DNA from: Mesorhizobium sp. M1E.F.Ca.ET.045.02.1.1
Lineage (GTDB): Bacteria > Pseudomonadota > Alphaproteobacteria > Rhizobiales > Rhizobiaceae
DNA: 64,000 nt
NCBI RefSeq assembly: GCF_003952485.1
Contig: NZ_CP034447.1
Coordinates: forward strand, 3,672,501-3,736,500
Direction: 5' to 3'
How positions within the stretch are numbered: the first letter of the stretch is position 1; each line of letters opens with the position of its first letter. Made by a program: the position numbers and the translations under genes. Of this stretch, positions 43,521 through 53,597 are shown one piece after another. The notes under the pieces are model-generated. The model was given only the letters and a program-made list of their open reading frames with translations, was not told the DNA's origin and made no database searches.

Positions 43521-45344
43521 CTACCCGTTTGCGAAGGCGGCGGCGCCGTGGTCGGCGCGGCCGACCAATTGCCGGAACCCGGCGAACAGTTCACGTCCGA
43601 AGCCGAACTCGTTGCCGATGAGATCGGCTTCGGCCGTGCGGCGCAGCGCGAATTCCGTTCCAGGCACCAGGACCTCCAGCGTGCCGGCATCGGCGTCGAG
43701 ACGGATGATGTCGCCGTCTTGGATCCTGGCAATCGGCCCGTCCTCGACCGCTTCCGGCGTCACATGGATCGCCGCCGGCACCTTGCCGGAGGCGCCCGAC
43801 ATGCGCCCGTCCGTCACCAGCGCGACGCGCTGGCCGCGGTCCTGCAGGATGCCGAGCACCGTCGTCAGTTTGTGCAGTTCCGGCATGCCGTTGGCCTTCG
43901 GGCCCTGGAAGCGGATGACGGCGACGAAGTCGCCGGTGAGGTGGCCGGCCTTGAAGGCGTCGTTCAGTCCCTGCTGGCTGTCGAACACCTTTGCCGGCGC
44001 CTCGATGACACGCCGCTCGGGCTTGACCGCCGAGGTCTTGATGACCGCATGGCCGAGATTGCCGGCAAGTACCTTCAGCCCGCCGGTCGGCTGGAACGCT
44101 TTCTTGAACGGCGCGAGCACCTTTTCGTCGCCGCTCTCCAGCGGTGCCGCTTCACGCACCACGCTGCCGTCGGCGCCCAGCCTGGCTTCGACCGCATAGG
44201 GCCGCAGGCCTTCGCCCCAGACCGTCTGCACGTCCTCATGCAGGATGCCTTCGTCGAGCAGTTCGCGGATCAGGAAGCCTAGCCCGCCGGCGGCGTGGAA
44301 ATGGTTCACGTCGGCAAGCCCGTTCGGATAGACGCGCGCCAGCAGCGGCACGGCTTCCGACAGGTCGGAGATGTCTTGCCAAGTCAGCGCGATGCCGGCT
44401 GCCGCGGCCATCGCGATCAGATGGATGGTGTGATTGGTCGAGCCGCCGGTGGCATGCAGGCCGACCACGCCGTTGACGATCGAGCGCTCGTCGATCATGC
44501 GCCCGACCGGCGTGTAGGCGTTGCCGAGTGCGGTGATCGCCAGCGCCCGTTTGGCCGCTTCCCTAGTCAGCGCGTCGCGCAGCGGCGTGCCCGGGTTGAC
44601 GAAGGAGGCGCCGGGCGTATGCAGACCCATGATCTCCATCAGCATCTGGTTGGAATTGGCGGTGCCGTAGAAGGTGCAGGTGCCCGGCCCGTGATAGGAT
44701 TTGGACTCCGCCTCGAGCAGCTCGGCGCGGCCCGCCTTGCCCTCGGCATAGAGCTGCCGGATCTTGGCCTTCTGGTCGTTCGGCAGGCCCGACGTCATCG
44801 GTCCGGCCGGTATGAACACAGCCGGCAGATGCCCGAAGGTGAGGGCCGCGATCACCAGTCCCGGCACGATCTTGTCGCAGACGCCGAGGAAGACGGCGGC
44901 GTCGAACATGTTGTGCGACAGGCCGATCGCGGCCGCCATGGCGATCACGTCGCGCGAGAACAGCGACAGTTCCATGCCCGGCTGGCCTTGCGTGACGCCG
45001 TCGCACATCGCCGGCACGCCGCCGGCGACCTGGGCGATGCCGCCGGCCTCGCGCGCCGCTTCCTTGATCAGCGCCGGAAACGTCTCGAACGGCTGATGCG
45101 CCGAAAGCATGTCGTTGTAGGAGGTGATGATGCCGAGGTTCGGCACGCGGTCGCCGCCGAGCGCGACCTTCTCCGACGGGCTGCAGACGGCAAAGCCGTG
45201 GGCAAGGTTGCCGCAGGAGAGCACCGCCCGGTTGGCGGCGCGGCCGGATGCCTCCGCGATGCGGCCAAGATAGGCTTCGCGGCCGGCTTTCGAGCGTTGG
45301 CGGATGCGTTCCGTGATGGCTTCGATGTCGCGTCTGGCTGTCAT
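43521..45344 (-). CDS. edd: phosphogluconate dehydratase
   Basis: A 607-residue IlvD/Edd-family enzyme that converts 6-phosphogluconate to 2-keto-3-deoxy-6-phosphogluconate in the Entner-Doudoroff pathway. Candidate Fe-S cysteines are in [14 protein letters not shown] (about 155) and [12 protein letters not shown] (about 220). Other family stretches are [26 protein letters not shown] and [12 protein letters not shown]. The ATG at 45344 has AAAGGA upstream. It is the last gene of zwf-pgl-edd. Eda (KDPG aldolase) is not in the window. Confidence 0.95.
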   Translation of the reverse strand: MTARRDIEAITERIRQRSKAGREAYLGRIAEASGRAANRAVLSCGNLAHGFAVCSPSEKVALGGDRVPNLGIITSYNDMLSAHQPFETFPALIKEAAREAGGIAQVAGGVPAMCDGVTQGQPGMELSLFSRDVIAMAAAIGLSHNMFDAAVFLGVCDKIVPGLVIAALTFGHLPAVFIPAGPMTSGLPNDQKAKIRQLYAEGKAGRAELLEAESKSYHGPGTCTFYGTANSNQMLMEIMGLHTPGASFVNPGTPLRDALTREAAKRALAITALGNAYTPVGRMIDERSIVNGVVGLHATGGSTNHTIHLIAMAAAAGIALTWQDISDLSEAVPLLARVYPNGLADVNHFHAAGGLGFLIRELLDEGILHEDVQTVWGEGLRPYAVEARLGADGSVVREAAPLESGDEKVLAPFKKAFQPTGGLKVLAGNLGHAVIKTSAVKPERRVIEAPAKVFDSQQGLNDAFKAGHLTGDFVAVIRFQGPKANGMPELHKLTTVLGILQDRGQRVALVTDGRMSGASGKVPAAIHVTPEAVEDGPIARIQDGDIIRLDADAGTLEVLVPGTEFALRRTAEADLIGNEFGFGRELFAGFRQLVGRADHGAAAFANG

Positions 45345-45407
45345 GGTCGGTCCTTTCGAGCCCCGGAAACGTCCTCCCACTGCCTCCGGGACTGTTCCTT
45401 GGTGAAA

Positions 45408-46124
45408 TCAGGGTGCCCAGAACACCTCTACCGCAATCGGCGATGCTTCGAGCACTTTGCGGATGGGCTTCTTCGCGCCCGCTCCCATCGCGCCGTCGAA
45501 GGCGGTGCGCTTGTCCTCACCCTCGATGTGGAGCGCGATGAAGCCGGCGGCAATGATCCGCGCCATCGACAGCGTCAATCGCGGCTCGCCGCCGCTTGGC
45601 GCGTGCACCGGCAGCACGATCCGCCGCGAGGAGGGGTCGAGCAATTCGCCGAGATTGCCGGCATCGGGAAAGAACGAGGCCGTATGGCCGTCGCCGCCCA
45701 TGCCGAGCACCACGACGTCGAGCGGCCAGGGCAACTCATCAAGCATTCCGTTGTCCAGTGTCGCCGCATCTTCGATGCTTGCCGCCTGATGATAGAGCGG
45801 CACGAAGCGCGCGGCGGCAGCCTTGTTCTGAAGCAGGTTGGCCGCCACCAGCCCGGCATTCGATCGCGGCGAGGCGGGCGGAACGAAGCGCTCGTCGACC
45901 AGCGTCACCGTGACCTTGTCCCAGGCGATCGGTATGGCGGAGAGCGCTGCGAGGAACTTCGCCGGCGTCGTCCCGCCGGATACTGCGAGCAGCGCCGTGC
46001 CGCGCTCGTCGATCGCTTTGGTCAAGCGGGCGGCGACGTTGCCTGCAAGTGCGGCCGCCAGTTGCTGGCGGTCGGCAAAGCCGTTCCAGGCGTAGGCGGC
46101 GGCGCTCAGTTGCTCTCGTGCCAT
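45408..46124 (-). CDS. pgl: 6-phosphogluconolactonase
   Basis: A 238-residue enzyme hydrolysing 6-phosphogluconolactone. Family motifs: [12 protein letters not shown] (about 48), [11 protein letters not shown] (about 73), and [16 protein letters not shown] (about 140), with the catalytic His in the last. Its start overlaps the zwf 3' end by 19 bp, so translation is coupled. 63 bp separate it from edd. Confidence 0.95.
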   Translation of the reverse strand: MAREQLSAAAYAWNGFADRQQLAAALAGNVAARLTKAIDERGTALLAVSGGTTPAKFLAALSAIPIAWDKVTVTLVDERFVPPASPRSNAGLVAANLLQNKAAAARFVPLYHQAASIEDAATLDNGMLDELPWPLDVVVLGMGGDGHTASFFPDAGNLGELLDPSSRRIVLPVHAPSGGEPRLTLSMARIIAAGFIALHIEGEDKRTAFDGAMGAGAKKPIRKVLEASPIAVEVFWAP

Positions 46125-47575
46125 GTCCGTCCGTCACGTTCGATGAGCGCGATGGAGGCCGAAGGTCCCCAGGTGCCGGCCGTATAGCCCTGCGCTTCCT
46201 GCCTGGCGCTTTCCCAGGCGTTCTGGATCGGGTCGATCCACTTCCACGCCGCCTCGACCTCGTCGCGGCGCATGAACAGCGTCTGGTTGCCGCGCACCAC
46301 ATCCATGATCAGCCGCTCATAGGCATCCGGCGCCCGGCCCTGGAACGACTGCGCGAAGCTCATGTCCAGCGAGATCTGGCGCAGCCGCATGCCGCCCGGC
46401 CCCGGATCCTTGATCATGATATACTGCTTGACGCCTTCGTCCGGCTGCAGGCGGATGACCAGCTGGTTGGGGAAGATCGGACCGGCGCTGTCGCCGAAGA
46501 TGGAATAGGGAATCGGCTTGAACTCGATGACGATCTCCGAGACGCGGGTCGCCAGCCGCTTGCCGGTCCTGAGATAGAAGGGAACGCCGGCCCAGCGCCA
46601 GTTGCCGATCTCGGCCTTTACGGCGACGAAGGTCTCGGTGTTGCTGTCCTTGCCGAGCTCCTCGACATAGCCCTTGACCGGCCCTCCGGCGGAAGCGCCG
46701 GCACGATACTGGCCGCGCACGGTTTGCTTCGGCGCCTCGTTGCCGTTGATGCGCTTGAGCGCCCTCAGCACCTTCAGCTTCTCGTCGCGTACGGCATCCG
46801 CGTCCATCGACGACGGCGTTTCCATGGCGACCAGGCAAAGCAGTTGCAGGATGTGGTTCTGCACCATGTCGCGCAGCGCGCCGGCCTTGTCGTAATAGGT
46901 GACGCGGTCCTCGAGACCCACGGTCTCGGCCACCGTGATCTGCACATGGTCGATATGGGCGGAATTCCACAACGGCTCGTAGAGCGCATTGGCAAAGCGC
47001 AGCGCCATCAGGTTCTGCACCGTTTCCTTGCCGAGATAGTGATCGATGCGGAAGATCTGGCTTTCGTGGAAATCATCGCCCACTGCGTCGTTGAGCGCCC
47101 GTGCCGAGGTGAGATCGCGCCCGATCGGCTTCTCCAGCACGATGCGCGAGTTCGGCGTGATCAGCCTGTGCTCCTTGAGCTGGTGCGAGATGTCGCCGAA
47201 GAGCGCCGGCGCCACCGCCAGATAGAAGGCGCGGATGCGGTCGCTGTCGCCGATCGCCTTCTTGAGCTTGTCGAAACCGGTGCCGGTGGTCGCGTCGGCC
47301 GAGACGTAGGAAAGGCGCGCCAGGAAGGTCTCAAGCTCCTTGGCGTCGACGTCGGCCTGCTTCACGTGCTCGGAAATCGCCTTCTTGGCGAAGGCCTGAA
47401 ACTCGGCGTCGGTCATTTTCGCGCGCGACGTGCCGATGATGCGCGTCGGCTCCGTGAATTGCTGGCCGCGCTGGCGGTGGTAGAGCGAGGGCAGAAGCTT
47501 GCGCTCCGACAGGTCGCCGGTGCCGCCGAAGATGACGAAGTCGAAAGGGTCGACGGGGATGATCTGGCTGGTCAT
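46106..47575 (-). CDS. zwf: glucose-6-phosphate 1-dehydrogenase
   Basis: A 489-residue NADP-dependent enzyme, first step of the oxidative pentose phosphate and Entner-Doudoroff routes. N-terminal VIFGGTGDLSERKLLPSLY is the coenzyme-binding region; the active-site signature RIDHYLGKE is near residue 180. Length is normal. The ATG at 47575 begins just before the conserved region; a start at 47650 would add 25 unlikely residues. Organised with pgl and edd as in other rhizobia. Confidence 0.96.
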   Translation of the reverse strand: MTSQIIPVDPFDFVIFGGTGDLSERKLLPSLYHRQRGQQFTEPTRIIGTSRAKMTDAEFQAFAKKAISEHVKQADVDAKELETFLARLSYVSADATTGTGFDKLKKAIGDSDRIRAFYLAVAPALFGDISHQLKEHRLITPNSRIVLEKPIGRDLTSARALNDAVGDDFHESQIFRIDHYLGKETVQNLMALRFANALYEPLWNSAHIDHVQITVAETVGLEDRVTYYDKAGALRDMVQNHILQLLCLVAMETPSSMDADAVRDEKLKVLRALKRINGNEAPKQTVRGQYRAGASAGGPVKGYVEELGKDSNTETFVAVKAEIGNWRWAGVPFYLRTGKRLATRVSEIVIEFKPIPYSIFGDSAGPIFPNQLVIRLQPDEGVKQYIMIKDPGPGGMRLRQISLDMSFAQSFQGRAPDAYERLIMDVVRGNQTLFMRRDEVEAAWKWIDPIQNAWESARQEAQGYTAGTWGPSASIALIERDGRTWHESN

Positions 47576-47627
47576 GGTCAGTCCGATTTGATGCCGGTCG
47601 CCGGTAACGGGGCTGATATATTCTAAT

Positions 47628-47639
47628 CGATTTAAATCG
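47628..47639. promoter_or_regulatory. perfect palindrome upstream of zwf
   Basis: CGATTTAAATCG is a 12-bp perfect palindrome 53 bp upstream of the zwf start, in the 233-bp region between zwf and the divergent SDR gene. It could be an operator or part of a promoter. No other known motif was recognised in this region. Confidence 0.4.
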
Positions 47640-47808
47640 TCCAGTGCCAAGGTGTCACATCAAGGGCCAATCGCAGGGGATCGTTTGGGTCTGCATGTGC
47701 CCTTGACACTGGCGCTGCCGGGAGGCTTGTCGGCAAAGCGACGTCTTCCGGCAGCGTTCGCGGCTGCAACATAGAACGTGAATGTGACGAAAGCTAAGGG
47801 AGAAAATC

Positions 47809-48630
47809 ATGAGTGCGACATCTGTCGCGTCATGGACAGGCTCCCGGTGCAAATTGGGGACGATCTCGATGAGCGGGAAAACGATGCGTCTGGAAAACAA
47901 GGTTGCCATCATCACCGGCGCGGCGTCCGGCTTCGGCGAGGGCATGGCCAGGCGTTTCGCCGAAGAGGGCGCGCGCGTCGTCGTTGCCGACCTCAACGCC
48001 AAGGGGGCCGAGCGCGTCGCGGGAGAAATCGGCGACCGCGCGATCTGGACCCAGACCGACGTCTCGCAGCGCTCCGAATTCGACGAGATGGTCTATGCCG
48101 CAAAGAGCGCCTTCGGCCGCGTCGACATCATGATCAACAATGCCGGTTACACCCATCGCAATGGCGACATGCTGGGCGTCGACGAGGAAACCTTCGACCT
48201 GATCACCGCGATCAACATGAAGGCGATCTATCATGCGGCACTTGCCGTGGTGCCGATCATGGATCGGCAGGGCGGCGGCGTCATCCTGACCACGGCCTCG
48301 ACCGCCGGCATCAGGCCGCGGCCCGGCCTTACCTGGTACAACGCGTCCAAGGGTTGGGCGATCACCGCCACCAAGTCGATGGCGGTCGAGCTGGCGCCGA
48401 AAAACATCCGCGTCAATTGCCTCTGCCCGGTTGCCGGCGAAACCGGCATGCTGGAGAAGTTCATGGGCGCCGACACGCCGGAGATTCGTGAGAAATTCCG
48501 TGCCTCGATTCCGCTCGGCCGGTTCTCGACGCCGCTCGACATCGCCAATGCGGCGCTGTGGCTGGCCTCCGATGAGGCCGCCTTCATCACCGGCGTGGCG
48601 CTGGAGGTGGACGGCGGGCGCTGCATCTGA
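47809..48630 (+). CDS. short-chain dehydrogenase/reductase
   Basis: A classical SDR of the FabG/glucose-dehydrogenase-like group. Cofactor motif TGAASGFGEG, NNAG motif (MINNAGYTHRNG), catalytic Ser in TTASTAG and Tyr-Lys in YNASK. The ATG at 47809 has the best ribosome binding site (AGGGAGA), giving 273 residues with a 25-residue N-terminal extension; the in-frame ATG codons at 47869 and 47884 (MRLENKVAIITG) give the normal family start. The substrate is unknown. Divergent from zwf. Confidence 0.85.
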   Translation: MSATSVASWTGSRCKLGTISMSGKTMRLENKVAIITGAASGFGEGMARRFAEEGARVVVADLNAKGAERVAGEIGDRAIWTQTDVSQRSEFDEMVYAAKSAFGRVDIMINNAGYTHRNGDMLGVDEETFDLITAINMKAIYHAALAVVPIMDRQGGGVILTTASTAGIRPRPGLTWYNASKGWAITATKSMAVELAPKNIRVNCLCPVAGETGMLEKFMGADTPEIREKFRASIPLGRFSTPLDIANAALWLASDEAAFITGVALEVDGGRCI

Positions 48631-48700
48631 GCGGCCGCTCCGGCGCGAAAACGGCTCGGGCCGTTCACGGCATTTGCGGCTGGCTCGGCCGAGGAACGGA

Positions 48701-49606
48701 TCAGGCGCCGGTCCTGACGTAAGTTTTGTAGACCCAGCCGTGCTTGCCGTTATAGACGATCTCGCACCATTTCTTGCAGCCCATCACCTGCACCGACGCC
48801 TTGGCCGGCACCGTGACGATAGCGGATGCGCCCTTCTTGGGGCCGCTGCGCATGGTGACTGCCCTCAGGATTCGTCCATTGGCGCCAGCGCTGACCGGCT
48901 GAGGTTTCGGCGTGTCCAGAGCCGCGTCCTCGGTTGCCGCCGACTGAGCCTCGGGAGGCTGCGGCTTTGCTTCCGGTATGGCTGCGGTCTGGGCGCCATC
49001 CATCTTGTCGTCGGGCTTTTTCGCATCCGCCGACTGGCCAGCCGCCGGAGCGGGAGCCGCGACCTCGGACAAGGCGGTCGAAGCATCATTTTCTGACGCG
49101 GATTCGGCGAAGGCCGCAACGGCTGGCTTGTCGTCCTGCGTTGCCGGCTTCTCCGCGGCTTGCCCGGATGAGGCCGGCGGAGCTTCTGCCGCATCGGACG
49201 CGCCCGCCGCATCCGGGGCAGTCCAGCGCGGGCTGTTCGATGCCAGCGCCGGGATGGCGGCTTTGCGCGTGGCGGCGACAGGCGAAACCGCGTCTGCCTT
49301 GGGCGCGGCTTGCGGCGCGGCGGCGACACTGACAGCGCTCGCCGCGGCCGGAGCGATCTTCGTCGTCTTGACCGGAATCGGGGGCACGCTCTGCTCCGCG
49401 CTTGCGATCGCCTGCCGTTCATTGGCTGGCAGGGCCAGCCAAAGCGCCACCCCCGCCACGCCGAGCAGCGCCACGGTACCGACGGCCGCGATCACCAGAT
49501 GCGCGTTCGACTGCAGGCTCTGCCAGAACGAAGGCCGCATGTCATAGCCGAACTGCATTGCAAAGCGCCGTCGTTCCGGCGCGCCGAAACTGAAGGGCTC
49601 ATACAC
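48701..49606 (-). CDS. membrane-anchored SH3-domain protein
   Basis: A 301-residue protein with one transmembrane helix (about 36-60, VIAAVGTVALLGVAGVALWLA), a long Ala/Pro-rich linker (about 75-240) and a bacterial SH3 domain at the C-terminus (about 243-301; RAVTMRSGPKKGASAIVTVP, then GWVYKTYVRTG). SH3_3 domains of this kind often bind the cell wall. The start is GTG at 49606, preceded by GGAGGTGG at good distance. The SH3 part contains a Cys-Lys-Lys-Trp-Cys motif. Likely a periplasmic cell-envelope protein; partners unknown. Confidence 0.82.
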   Translation of the reverse strand: MYEPFSFGAPERRRFAMQFGYDMRPSFWQSLQSNAHLVIAAVGTVALLGVAGVALWLALPANERQAIASAEQSVPPIPVKTTKIAPAAASAVSVAAAPQAAPKADAVSPVAATRKAAIPALASNSPRWTAPDAAGASDAAEAPPASSGQAAEKPATQDDKPAVAAFAESASENDASTALSEVAAPAPAAGQSADAKKPDDKMDGAQTAAIPEAKPQPPEAQSAATEDAALDTPKPQPVSAGANGRILRAVTMRSGPKKGASAIVTVPAKASVQVMGCKKWCEIVYNGKHGWVYKTYVRTGA

Positions 49607-49867
49607 TTAGACCACCTCCAACAACCGGGCCGACGTTCTTTCGATCTTGCCGCGACATGTCGCGGTTGATCGGCATCGGTCCCGAAATTCCAGCGGGCAG
49701 GCCCGCGCAAATCCCCGTTTTATCGCCCAGAACCGGCATCTCTTGCCGGCGATTGTGGCATGAGTGCGCCTTTTTACGAAATTTCCTGCATTTGTTAACG
49801 ATTCTGCAACGTGCTGCGGAGACGCGCTCTCCATCGAATCAAGCACTTCCACCGGGATGCTCGACCC

Positions 49868-51154
49868 TCAAATCCGGTCGCGTAACGCGAACCAGTTGAG
49901 CGCCAGGAACAGCAGTGGCGCGCGAAAACGACGGCCCCCCGGGAAAGCGGGAATCTTCAGATCCTCGATCAGTTTCAGCCTGTCGCGGTTGCCGGCGACC
50001 GTCTCTGCGTAAAGTTTGCCGAAGAAGTTCGACAGCATGACGCCGTGTCCGGAATAGCCGCCTACGGAAATCACGTTCGGCATCACCTCGCGCGCGAAGG
50101 GTTTTCTCGGCATGGTGATGCCGACATAGCCGCCCCAGCCATGGGTGATCTCGACATCCTTGAGCGCCGGATAGAGCTCGGCGATCTGCCGGCGGATGTG
50201 GATATGGATGTCCTTCGGATCGTTGACGGCGTAGACCTCGCGGCCGCCGAACAAAAGCCTGCCGTCCTTCGACCTGCGGAAATAGCGCACGACGAAGCGG
50301 GAATCGTCCACCGACTCGCCTCCCGGTAGAACATTGGAGGACGATCCGAGCGGCACGGTGGCGCCGATGAAGGAGCCGATCGGCATGATGTGGGCGGCGC
50401 TGACAGGCTCGAGATTGCCGCCATAGGCGTTGACCGCGATCAGGCATTTCTCGGCTGATATCGTGCCTTTCGGGGTGGTGACCCTCACCTTTCCTCCGCT
50501 GGCGGCGATGCCGGTCGAGGGCGTCCGCTCGAACAGATGCGCGCCGGCCGCGGCCGCAGCTTTTGCCGTGCCGATCACCAGTTTCAGCGGGTGGATATGC
50601 CCGGTCCCGGTATCACGCGTGCCGCCGAAATAGCGCGCCGAGCCCAGCCGCTCCGCGGTCTCGCCGGCATTCATGAAGGCGATGTGCGGATAGCCGAAGC
50701 GGCTCGCCATGATCTCGGCATGGCGCTTGTAGTCGTCGACATAACGCTTCTTATGCGCCACCGACAGTTGACCCGGCATGTAGTCGATCTCGATCCGGTT
50801 GGCTGCCGCGAAGTCCAGCAGATGCGTCTTTGCCTCTTCCGCGAGATCGAAAAGCGCTTTGGCGCGGGAGAGACCGTATTCGTCCTCGAGTTCCTCCGCC
50901 CAGGCGCGCTGGCCGGTGCCGAGCTGGCCGCCATTGCGCCCCGACGCGCCATCGCCCAAGCGGTGCGCCTCGATCAGCACCACATTCGTGCCCGCCTTGG
51001 CCAGATGCGCCGCCGCCGAAAGTCCCGTAAAGCCGCCGCCGATGATGACGACATCGCAGGTCCGATCGCCGTCAAGCGCCGGATATTCGGGACGCGGCCC
51101 GACAGTGTCCTCATACCAGGAACGGCCGGGGGAGATGGGGGATTGGTAGGGCAT
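49868..51154 (-). CDS. puuB: gamma-glutamylputrescine oxidase-like FAD oxidoreductase
   Basis: A 428-residue DAO-family flavoenzyme. FAD-binding VVIIGGGFTGLSAAAHLAKAG is at about 35-55, the downstream ASGRNGGQLGTGQR at about 70, the GHIHPLKLVIG stretch at about 185, and the C-terminal VGGYSGHGVMLSNFFGKL and FPGGRRFRAP. These match PuuB, which oxidises gamma-glutamyl-putrescine. The PuuA-like gene lies 119 bp upstream on the same strand, supporting the call, though rhizobia have several paralogues with other amine substrates. Confidence 0.82.
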   Translation of the reverse strand: MPYQSPISPGRSWYEDTVGPRPEYPALDGDRTCDVVIIGGGFTGLSAAAHLAKAGTNVVLIEAHRLGDGASGRNGGQLGTGQRAWAEELEDEYGLSRAKALFDLAEEAKTHLLDFAAANRIEIDYMPGQLSVAHKKRYVDDYKRHAEIMASRFGYPHIAFMNAGETAERLGSARYFGGTRDTGTGHIHPLKLVIGTAKAAAAAGAHLFERTPSTGIAASGGKVRVTTPKGTISAEKCLIAVNAYGGNLEPVSAAHIMPIGSFIGATVPLGSSSNVLPGGESVDDSRFVVRYFRRSKDGRLLFGGREVYAVNDPKDIHIHIRRQIAELYPALKDVEITHGWGGYVGITMPRKPFAREVMPNVISVGGYSGHGVMLSNFFGKLYAETVAGNRDRLKLIEDLKIPAFPGGRRFRAPLLFLALNWFALRDRI

Positions 51155-51190
51155 GATTCGCCAGAACGCGAGGCTTTTTCAGTAAGGGAA

Positions 51191-51270
51191 AGCGAATAGC
51201 GAGTAGCGAATAGCGAATAGCGAATAGCGAATAGGGAATGAAGTTGGTGTTGTTCTATTCGCTATTCGCT
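51191..51270. repeat. heptamer tandem repeat with inverted copy
   Basis: Seven tandem units of AGCGAAT (two with one change) at 51191-51239, followed after 17 bp by ATTCGCTATTCGCT (51257-51270), the reverse complement of two units. The transcript can form a stem of at least 14 bp. It lies between puuA-like and puuB-like genes, right behind the stop of the former. Confidence 0.85.
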
Positions 51271-51273
51271 CTC

Positions 51274-52710
51274 TCACACATTCAGCAACAGATATTCCCG
51301 CTCCCACGGGCTGATCACTTCCATGAAGGTCTCGAACTCGGCTCGCTTGATCGCCGCGTAAGTTGCGGCGAAGGATTTCCCGAGGATGGCGCCGAGCTCC
51401 TTGTCGCCCTCGAACAGGTCGACGGCTTCGAGCAGGCTGCGCGGCAGGTCGATCTCGTCCTCATTGGCCGTGGTCAGCACCGGCGCCGAAGCCTTTTCCT
51501 TCTTCGTCATGCCGATCAGCCCGCAGGCGAGCGAGGCGGCGAGCGCCAGATAGGGGTTGGCGTCGGAGGATGGGATGCGGTTTTCGACGCGCCGCGCCGC
51601 GGGGTCGGATCGCGGCACGCGGAAGGCCGTCGTGCGATTGTCGTAGCCCCATTTGGTGTTGACGGGCGCGGAGGCCGCCTGCGTCAGCCGGCGGTAGGAA
51701 TTGACGTAGGGCGCGAACATCACCAGCGCGTTCGGCACGTGCTTCTGCATGCCGCCGATGAAATGGAAGAACGCGTCGGTCTCGGAACCGTCTTCGGCCG
51801 AGAAGATGTTACGGCCAGTCTTCTTGTCGAGGACCGACTGGTGGATGTGCATTGCCGAACCCGGCTGCCCCTGGATCGGCTTTGCCATGAATGTGGCGTA
51901 GATTTCATGCTTCAGCGCCGCCTCGCGGATCGTGCGCTTGAACATGAAGACCTGGTCGGCGAGCTCGATCGGATTGCCATGGCGCAGGTTGATCTCGAGC
52001 TGGCCGGCGCCTTCCTCGTGGATCAGCGTGTCGATCTCCAGGCCCTGCCGCTCGGAGAAATGGTAGATGTCGTCGATCAACTCGTCGAACTCGTTGACGC
52101 CGGCGATCGAATAGCCGGCGCCGCCGCCGATCGGCCGCCCGGAGCGGCCGACGGGCGGCGTCAGCGGGTAGTCCGGGTCAGGGTTCTTGCGTACCAGATA
52201 GAATTCGATCTCGGGCGCCACCACGGGCTTCAGGCCGCGTTCGTCATAGGCGGCCAGCACGCGCTTCAGCACGTTGCGCGGCGTGAATTCGACGGAGCGG
52301 CCGTCCTGATGGACGAGATCGCAGATCACGGCAGCGGTCGGATCTTCCTCCCAGGGCACCACGGTCAGCGTCGAGAGGTCGGGCAAAAGCTTCAGGTCGC
52401 CGTCATCCTCGGGATAGTGGAAGCCGTTGCCGTCTTCCGGGTAGCCGCCGGAGATCGTCGTCATGAACACGGCCGAAGGCAGCGCAAGCGATGTGTTGGA
52501 GGTGAATTTCTTCGACGGCATCATCTTGCCGCGGGCGACGCCGGCCTGGTCCGGCGTGATGCATTCGATGTCCTCGATGCCGCGCCATTCCAGCCAGGCG
52601 CTGGCCTCCTTCCAGTTCTTCACACCGCGTTCGCTTTTCAGGAAGGCAGGCGTGCGGGCGCGTCCCCCCCGGCTCGACGGACGGACTTCCTTTTTTTCAG
52701 GCGGCATCAT
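51274..52710 (-). CDS. puuA: glutamine-synthetase-family enzyme, gamma-glutamylputrescine synthetase-like
   Basis: A 478-residue type I glutamine-synthetase-like protein. The beta-grasp region is at about 40-130, the catalytic domain after about 140 with VVAPEIEFYLV (metal-binding Glu), HEEGAGQLEINL, MHIHQSVLDKKTGRN, and RVENRIPSSDANPYLALAA. It lacks the adenylylation-site Tyr loop typical of GlnA. Next to a PuuB-like oxidase a role in making gamma-glutamyl-putrescine is likely; other glutamylamide syntheses are possible. The first two codons are both ATG (52710, 52707). Confidence 0.82.
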   Translation of the reverse strand: MMPPEKKEVRPSSRGGRARTPAFLKSERGVKNWKEASAWLEWRGIEDIECITPDQAGVARGKMMPSKKFTSNTSLALPSAVFMTTISGGYPEDGNGFHYPEDDGDLKLLPDLSTLTVVPWEEDPTAAVICDLVHQDGRSVEFTPRNVLKRVLAAYDERGLKPVVAPEIEFYLVRKNPDPDYPLTPPVGRSGRPIGGGAGYSIAGVNEFDELIDDIYHFSERQGLEIDTLIHEEGAGQLEINLRHGNPIELADQVFMFKRTIREAALKHEIYATFMAKPIQGQPGSAMHIHQSVLDKKTGRNIFSAEDGSETDAFFHFIGGMQKHVPNALVMFAPYVNSYRRLTQAASAPVNTKWGYDNRTTAFRVPRSDPAARRVENRIPSSDANPYLALAASLACGLIGMTKKEKASAPVLTTANEDEIDLPRSLLEAVDLFEGDKELGAILGKSFAATYAAIKRAEFETFMEVISPWEREYLLLNV

Positions 52711-52879
52711 TCACCAGATTGTGTTGCGGATTTCGAAGTATAGCCGGGCCCCGCGGGGGAAGGGAAGGGGAGGCGCCAGAGTCGCCACAACGAGTGTCGA
52801 CCTGCCGCCGCGTCTGTCTTCTTGCTGGCGGCGCCAGCCGACAAGGTCTAGATGAAACCTATCCGCAAAGGGTCTGCCC

Positions 52880-53587
52880 ATGTCCGCTCTTACGACAATC
52901 GGCTTCGATGCCGACGACACGCTGTGGCAGAACGAGCAGTTCTTCCGCATGACCGAGAAGCGCTTTGCCGCCTTGCTGGCCGAGCACGGCGATCATGAGC
53001 ACATCGCGGCAAGGCTGCTCGAGGCGGAAAGGCGCAACCTCGCCCTCTACGGCTTCGGCATCAAGGGCTTTACCTTGTCGATGATCGAGACAGCCGTCGA
53101 GATCACCGGTGGCGAGGTGCCTGGTTTGGTCATCGGCGAAATCCTGGCCGCCGGCCGCGAGATGCTCAGCCACCCGATCGAGCCGCTGCCGCATGCGCGC
53201 GAGACGGTCGAAAGGCTGGCGGAGTCCTACCATCTGGTGCTGATCACCAAGGGCGACCTCTTCGATCAGGAGCGCAAGCTGGCGCAGTCGGGAATGGGCG
53301 ATCTCTTCGATGCGGTCGAGATCGTCAGCGACAAGAGCGCCGACACCTACGCCCGCATCTTCAGCCGCCATGGCGACGGTCCGCAGAACAGCATGATGGT
53401 CGGCAACTCGCTCAAGTCCGACGTGGTTCCCGCCATCGAGGCCGGCGGCTGGGGCATCCATGTGCCGCACGAATTGACCTGGGCGGTCGAACATGCGGAG
53501 GCGCCCGTCGCGGCGCCGCGTTTTCGCCGGATTGCCGATCTTGGCGAACTGCCGACCCTGGTCGAGGCCATCGTGAGGGCTGGCTGA
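52880..53587 (+). CDS. HAD-superfamily hydrolase
   Basis: A 235-residue phosphatase-like protein with all four HAD motifs: I FDADDTLW (nucleophile Asp at about residue 10), II LITKGD (about 122), III Lys in VSDKSADTY (about 150), IV GNSLKSD (about 172). A helical cap is inserted between motifs I and II. The substrate cannot be told. Divergent from the puuA-like gene; its stop is 10 bp from the convergent receiver gene. Confidence 0.85.
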   Translation: MSALTTIGFDADDTLWQNEQFFRMTEKRFAALLAEHGDHEHIAARLLEAERRNLALYGFGIKGFTLSMIETAVEITGGEVPGLVIGEILAAGREMLSHPIEPLPHARETVERLAESYHLVLITKGDLFDQERKLAQSGMGDLFDAVEIVSDKSADTYARIFSRHGDGPQNSMMVGNSLKSDVVPAIEAGGWGIHVPHELTWAVEHAEAPVAAPRFRRIADLGELPTLVEAIVRAG

Positions 53588-53597
53588 AAGCCGCCGT

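Noticed and set aside
44295..46187. 630-codon open frame antisense to edd and pgl
   Set aside because: Both genes on the minus strand have clear active-site motifs; the antisense product has none.
51191..51239. Origin-type iterons
   Set aside because: Seven short heptamers without DnaA boxes, AT-rich region or rep gene nearby; more likely a microsatellite.
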